Shown here: positions 33,330 through 36,740 of the stretch, one piece after another
Layout: each line of letters opens with the position of its first letter
Numbering within the stretch: the stretch's first letter is position 1
NCBI GenBank assembly: GCA_029288865.1
Contig: JARIGM010000001.1
Location: 1-36,740 of the forward strand
Origin: Candidatus Kaiserbacteria bacterium
GTDB taxonomy: Bacteria > Patescibacteriota > Minisyncoccia > Phycocordibacterales > Phycocordibacteraceae
Direction of reading: 5' to 3'
Length of the DNA: 36,740 nt
Translations under genes and position numbers: made by a program
The notes under the pieces: generated by a model
Database searches by the model: none
The model's input: only the letters and a program-made list of their open reading frames with translations
Told to the model about the DNA's origin: nothing

Positions 33330-34415
33330 ATGAAGCTTTCTATCATAATCCCATGCTACAACGAGCCGGAAACTATTGCCGATGTCGTCGCACGGGTCGT
33401 GGCGGCGCCTCTGCCTGAAGGATGGGAACGCGAAGTCATTATTGTCGACGACGGTTCGCATAAACAGACGCAAGAGACCGTACGTGCGCTCGCGTCTGGT
33501 GTCGTGCAGAGCGTATTCCGCGAGCAGAACGGCGGCAAGGGTGCCGCCGTGAAAGATGGTTTCCGCAGAGCAACCGGCGATTACGTCGTCATTCAGGACG
33601 CTGATGCAGAATATGATCCAGATGAGTATCACATACTGCTTGAACCGATCATCAAAGGCGAAGCGCGATCAGTGTTCGGGTCCCGTATCGCAGGCCAGAA
33701 CAATGTACCGTTCAGTCATATTTATTTTTACGGCGGTCTGCTTGTCGCGCGTGTATTCAATCTTGTATACGGAACGAAGTTTTCAGATATAACCACCTGC
33801 TACAAGATATTCCCGCGGGAGCTCATACCTTCTCTTCTCGCACAGCAGAGCGATGACTTCGTCTTCGATGCAGTTGAAATGACGCGCGTTATTGCCAGTC
33901 ATGGAAAGGTTATCGAGGTTCCGATTTCGTATAAGGCACGCAGCAGAGAGGAAGGAAAGAAACTGAACTGGATGCATGGTGTTCGTTGTGTCATTGCGAT
34001 TTGTTCTTTACGCGTTGGCATGCAACTTGAGACCGCGTTGTGCATCGGACGATTCTTGGTGTCGGGAGTCTTCGCGGCATTGGTAAACTTGAGTGTGCTG
34101 TACGTATTGGTGGAGTATGCTCGCATGTGGTATCTAGCCGCCGCAGTCATTTCGTTCATCTTTGCATTCGTAGCAAGTTTCCTTGCGAATAAACTTTGGA
34201 CATTCGGAAACCGCACCATGGTGGGTTCCCATCGTCAGTTCGTGCTCCATCTTGCAATCTCACTCGTGAATCTCGGGATTAATACGCTCCTCGTGTATTT
34301 ATTCGTCGACAAGCTTCACGTTTGGTACATTCTCGCTCAGATCTTAGCGACAGCCCTCATTGCGGGAGAAAGTTATTTCGCATTCCGTTGGATCTACCGT
34401 CAAGTAACGGCCTAA
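33330..34415 (+). CDS. GT2 glycosyltransferase fused to GtrA-like membrane domain
   Basis: A 361-residue protein. Residues 1-225 are a DPM1-like GT2 domain: KLSIIIPCYNEPETI, VIIVDDGS (36-43), QNGGKGAAVKDG and IQDADAEYDPDE with the DxD at 90-92, which makes polyprenyl-phosphate-sugar. Residues about 230-358 form a four-segment GtrA domain (CIGRFLVSGVFAALVNLSV, FAFVASFLANKLWTFG), a family linked to flipping of lipid-linked sugars. The fusion suggests synthesis and flipping of one carrier-linked sugar, which the GT-C protein at 16126-17862 could use. Start 33330 is set by the -10 box; GTG 33321 is the alternative. Confidence 0.92.
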   Translation: MKLSIIIPCYNEPETIADVVARVVAAPLPEGWEREVIIVDDGSHKQTQETVRALASGVVQSVFREQNGGKGAAVKDGFRRATGDYVVIQDADAEYDPDEYHILLEPIIKGEARSVFGSRIAGQNNVPFSHIYFYGGLLVARVFNLVYGTKFSDITTCYKIFPRELIPSLLAQQSDDFVFDAVEMTRVIASHGKVIEVPISYKARSREEGKKLNWMHGVRCVIAICSLRVGMQLETALCIGRFLVSGVFAALVNLSVLYVLVEYARMWYLAAAVISFIFAFVASFLANKLWTFGNRTMVGSHRQFVLHLAISLVNLGINTLLVYLFVDKLHVWYILAQILATALIAGESYFAFRWIYRQVTA

Positions 34416-34427
34416 AACATACGTGCG

Positions 34428-34436
34428 TGGTATCAT
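34428..34436 (+). promoter_or_regulatory. Extended -10 promoter (TGG-TATCAT)
   Basis: TGG followed by TATCAT, 10 bases before the ATG at 34447. The transcript would have a very short leader without a ribosome binding site. Confidence 0.5.
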
Positions 34437-34446
34437 AAAACCACAT

Positions 34447-36621
34447 ATGGCAGAAAACACCGTAACCCGTATCGTCCGTTGGGGCGTCATAATCGCATTA
34501 TTCGTAATACCTTTTATTCCTGTAATCCCGGGCATCGCCATCGCGAACTCGTTCTTCTTCCCGTTCATCACGGGTAAGAATTTCGCATTCCGTATCCTCG
34601 TAGAGATTGCCTTCGCTGGTTGGGCGCTCCTTGCGGTTGCCGATAAGCGGTATCGCCCGCGATTCTCGTGGCCGGCAGTGCTCTTCGGCACGCTTGTCAT
34701 CTGGATGGCGATCGCTGACGCCTTCGCGGTTAATCCTCATAAGGCATTCTGGAGCAATTATGAACGTATGGACGGATGGGTCACGCTCGTGCACCTGCTC
34801 ATGCTCTTCTGCGCGCTGCAGACTTTCACTGTGATGAAGTTGTGGCGTAACTGGTGGCTCGCATTCGTCGGTGCAGCGACCATCCTTTGCGGATACAGCG
34901 TATTGCAGATCTTCCATGTGCTCGCTATCCATCAGGGAAGTACGCGCGTCGACGCGACGATCGGAAACTCTGCATATCTAGCTGCCTACCTCCTCTTCGC
35001 TTTTGCGCTCACGCTCTGGCTAGCCCTCGATACTAAGAAGGAATACGCATGGCTTCGGTACGTGCTCTTCGGCATATCTATTCTCGAGGTAGTCATCTTG
35101 CTCTACACCGAGACTCGCGGCGCGATCCTTGGCTTCATCGGCGCTGTCTTGCTGGGAGCATTGCTATGGATGGTTGAGTCTGGTGCTCGCGGCCGCAAGT
35201 CTGCTGCCACTTTGTTCATCGGCATGCTCGTGCTCATCGGCGGATTCGTGCTCGTGCGTCACGAGCCATGGGTGCAGAAGCTTCCAGCATTCGGACGTCT
35301 CGCTACCATCTCGCTTTCTGATGGCGAAAGCGCAGCACGCTTCCATATCTGGAACATGGCATACAAGGGCTTCCTTGCTCGCCCTATTACTGGATGGGGT
35401 CAAGAAGGATTCAACTATGTCTTCAATACGTATTACACGCCGAACATGTACGGCCAAGAGCCATGGTTCGATCGTGCTCACGATATCTATCTTGATTGGC
35501 TGATCGCGGGAGGGGCACCTGCATTGCTCCTTTTCCTCGCGCTGCTCGGTGCAACCGTGTATGGCATCTTCAGGAGCCAGATGTCGAAGAAAGAGAAGAT
35601 CTTGCTTATCGGCGCACTCGCAGCGTATGCCTTTCAAGGAATCTTCGTATTCGATAATCTCTTCACGTACATGCCGCTCATCGCCATTCTCGCTATGGTG
35701 CATGGCGCGATCGGAAAGCCCGTAAAGTATCTCGAAGACCTCGGTGAGGTTTCTGAGGATCAGCTTAGTTTGGTCGCGCTTCCAGTTGCGGGGATTGCGC
35801 TCGCCCTCACGCTGTGGATCGTGAACGTGCCCGGCATGCGTGCTGCAACCGATCTCATCACGGCGATCACCCCTTCGCAGGATAGTAACGTGAATCTCGC
35901 TGCGTTCAAGCAGGCGTATGCAGACGGAGGATTCGGAGATCAGGAAATCACGGAGCAACTCATGTCATATGCAGGATCAGTCGCGACAAATCAGAATATC
36001 TCTGCAGCAGACCGTCAAACGTTTGTAGATTATGCCGTGCAGCAGATGCTCGCGCTTACGAAGCGTATTCCGAAGGACGCTCGCATTCATATCGAGTTCG
36101 CATATGGGCTCCGTTCATTCGGCGATTATAAGGACGCACTCGTACAGGTCACTACCGCTGAACAGCTCTCACCGAACAAGCAGAGTCTCTATATCGAAGA
36201 AGGCGTAGAGCAATGGCAGTCAGGTAACATCGCCGCTGCGAACACGGCATTCCAGAAAGCGTATTCTCTCGATACGTCGTTCAGCGCACTTGCGCCGTAT
36301 GTAGCCGCGGGGAAGATCATCTCGGGCGATGTCGCAGGAGGCAAAGCCTTCCTGATGAATTCTCTCGGCACTACTACCGTCGACTCTCAGATTCTCTCGC
36401 TCGCATACTACACAGCGAAAGATTACGCTGATTTCCTCACAGCTGAGAATTATTCCGCCCAGGCAGAATTTAATGTCGCTGCTTCGTATGGAAACGATGG
36501 TAACTTCGCGCAAGCTCGCGCGTGGGTAAACCGTGCGGTAAAGGATCATCCTGAATATACGACACAAGGCGCATCGTTCATCCAGCAGATTAATACGGTC
36601 GCACATCAGAGAGGGCAGTAG
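34447..36621 (+). CDS. O-antigen ligase/polymerase-family protein with helical repeat tail
   Basis: A 724-residue protein. Residues 1-450 have about 12 membrane segments and the Wzy_C/WaaL signature: YTETRGAILGFIGAVLLG, then RFHIWNMAYKGFLARPITGWGQEGF (split at G), and FDRAHDIYLDWLIAGG with the key His and Gly. Residues about 490-720 are soluble, helical and contain TPR-like pairs (ALVQVTTAEQLSPNKQSLYIEEG; GNIAAANTAFQKAYSLDTSF). WaaL, Wzy and protein O-oligosaccharyltransferases share this fold, so it may polymerise the glycan or attach it to lipid or protein. A TPR tail on such enzymes is common in Gram-positive and CPR genomes. The start at 34447 follows the extended -10. Confidence 0.88.
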   Translation: MAENTVTRIVRWGVIIALFVIPFIPVIPGIAIANSFFFPFITGKNFAFRILVEIAFAGWALLAVADKRYRPRFSWPAVLFGTLVIWMAIADAFAVNPHKAFWSNYERMDGWVTLVHLLMLFCALQTFTVMKLWRNWWLAFVGAATILCGYSVLQIFHVLAIHQGSTRVDATIGNSAYLAAYLLFAFALTLWLALDTKKEYAWLRYVLFGISILEVVILLYTETRGAILGFIGAVLLGALLWMVESGARGRKSAATLFIGMLVLIGGFVLVRHEPWVQKLPAFGRLATISLSDGESAARFHIWNMAYKGFLARPITGWGQEGFNYVFNTYYTPNMYGQEPWFDRAHDIYLDWLIAGGAPALLLFLALLGATVYGIFRSQMSKKEKILLIGALAAYAFQGIFVFDNLFTYMPLIAILAMVHGAIGKPVKYLEDLGEVSEDQLSLVALPVAGIALALTLWIVNVPGMRAATDLITAITPSQDSNVNLAAFKQAYADGGFGDQEITEQLMSYAGSVATNQNISAADRQTFVDYAVQQMLALTKRIPKDARIHIEFAYGLRSFGDYKDALVQVTTAEQLSPNKQSLYIEEGVEQWQSGNIAAANTAFQKAYSLDTSFSALAPYVAAGKIISGDVAGGKAFLMNSLGTTTVDSQILSLAYYTAKDYADFLTAENYSAQAEFNVAASYGNDGNFAQARAWVNRAVKDHPEYTTQGASFIQQINTVAHQRGQ

Positions 36622-36632
36622 AGTTGCTGCAT

Positions 36633-36740
36633 ATGATCGTATCTGAGTCGGTTTCGCTTGCGTCCCTCACGACGCTCAAGGTGGGCGGCTCCGTTGCGAT
36701 AGTAGCGACGTGCGAGAATGTTGAAGACATAAAGGCCGCG
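36633..36740 (+). CDS. murB: UDP-N-acetylenolpyruvoylglucosamine reductase, 3' truncated by window edge
   Basis: The first 36 codons of MurB, the FAD enzyme that reduces the enolpyruvyl group to make UDP-MurNAc. The diagnostic block is LASLTTLKVGGSVAIVATCENVEDIKAA (split after the double Gly): the T-T-L-K-V-G-G turn followed by an alternating strand and helix is the start of the FAD-binding domain. It begins 11 bases after the ligase-like gene; a TAGAGT box (36619-36624) 8 bases upstream could be a leaderless -10. With murD and murC at the other end, it brackets the polysaccharide locus. Confidence 0.85.
   Translation, partial: MIVSESVSLASLTTLKVGGSVAIVATCENVEDIKAA

Overview
The window most likely comes from a member of the Patescibacteria (Candidate Phyla Radiation), probably of Parcubacteria type. 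The evidence is a highly divergent but structurally consistent 16S rRNA gene, very dense gene packing with many 4-base ATGA overlaps, a lone VirD4/HerA-like ATPase followed by a lamin-tail-domain protein, and promoters of leaderless type. TGA is used as an ordinary stop codon, which argues against the recoded lineages (Gracilibacteria, Absconditabacteria). The exact lineage cannot be settled without a 16S tree.

Layout. (1) 1-1883: the 3' four-fifths of a 16S rRNA gene, a spacer with several RNA hairpins, a strong bidirectional terminator, a possible 51-residue minus-strand ORF, and tRNA-Ile(GAU). No 23S or 5S gene follows. (2) 1944-3181: a DUF218/YdcF-like protein, a terminator, and a membrane-anchored PrcB-like protein. 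(3) 3232-6532: murD, murC and rsmI. (4) 6539-7196: a monocistronic unit with a near-consensus promoter, a ribosome binding site and a strong terminator, encoding an unrecognised 164-residue protein. (5) 7236-9919: a small membrane protein, the VirD4-like ATPase and the lamin-tail protein. (6) 9912-36621: a surface-polysaccharide locus of about 27 kb. It holds many glycosyltransferases (mostly GT4, also GT2, GT47/exostosin-like and GT-C-like), a nucleotide-sugar epimerase, a short UDP-sugar dehydrogenase, FkbM and MetW-like methyltransferases, a polysaccharide deacetylase, a Wzx-type flippase, a GT2-GtrA fusion and an O-antigen-ligase-like protein with a C-terminal tail that looks helical. (7) 36633-36740: the start of murB.

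How the parts work together. The sugar locus has what is needed to make activated sugars (including, by inference, a uronic acid), assemble and decorate a lipid-linked glycan, flip it, and transfer or polymerise it outside the membrane. No initiating phosphoglycosyltransferase is visible. Murein precursor genes flank the locus on both sides.

The most unusual signals concern translation. The 16S 3' end appears to lack the canonical CCUCC anti-Shine-Dalgarno core. Many genes are preceded by a TANNNT -10 box 6-7 bases from ATG, as expected for leaderless mRNAs, and most others are translationally coupled. Only two clear Shine-Dalgarno-type leaders were found. The 16S gene also carries paired compensatory changes in the normally near-invariant 530 pseudoknot.
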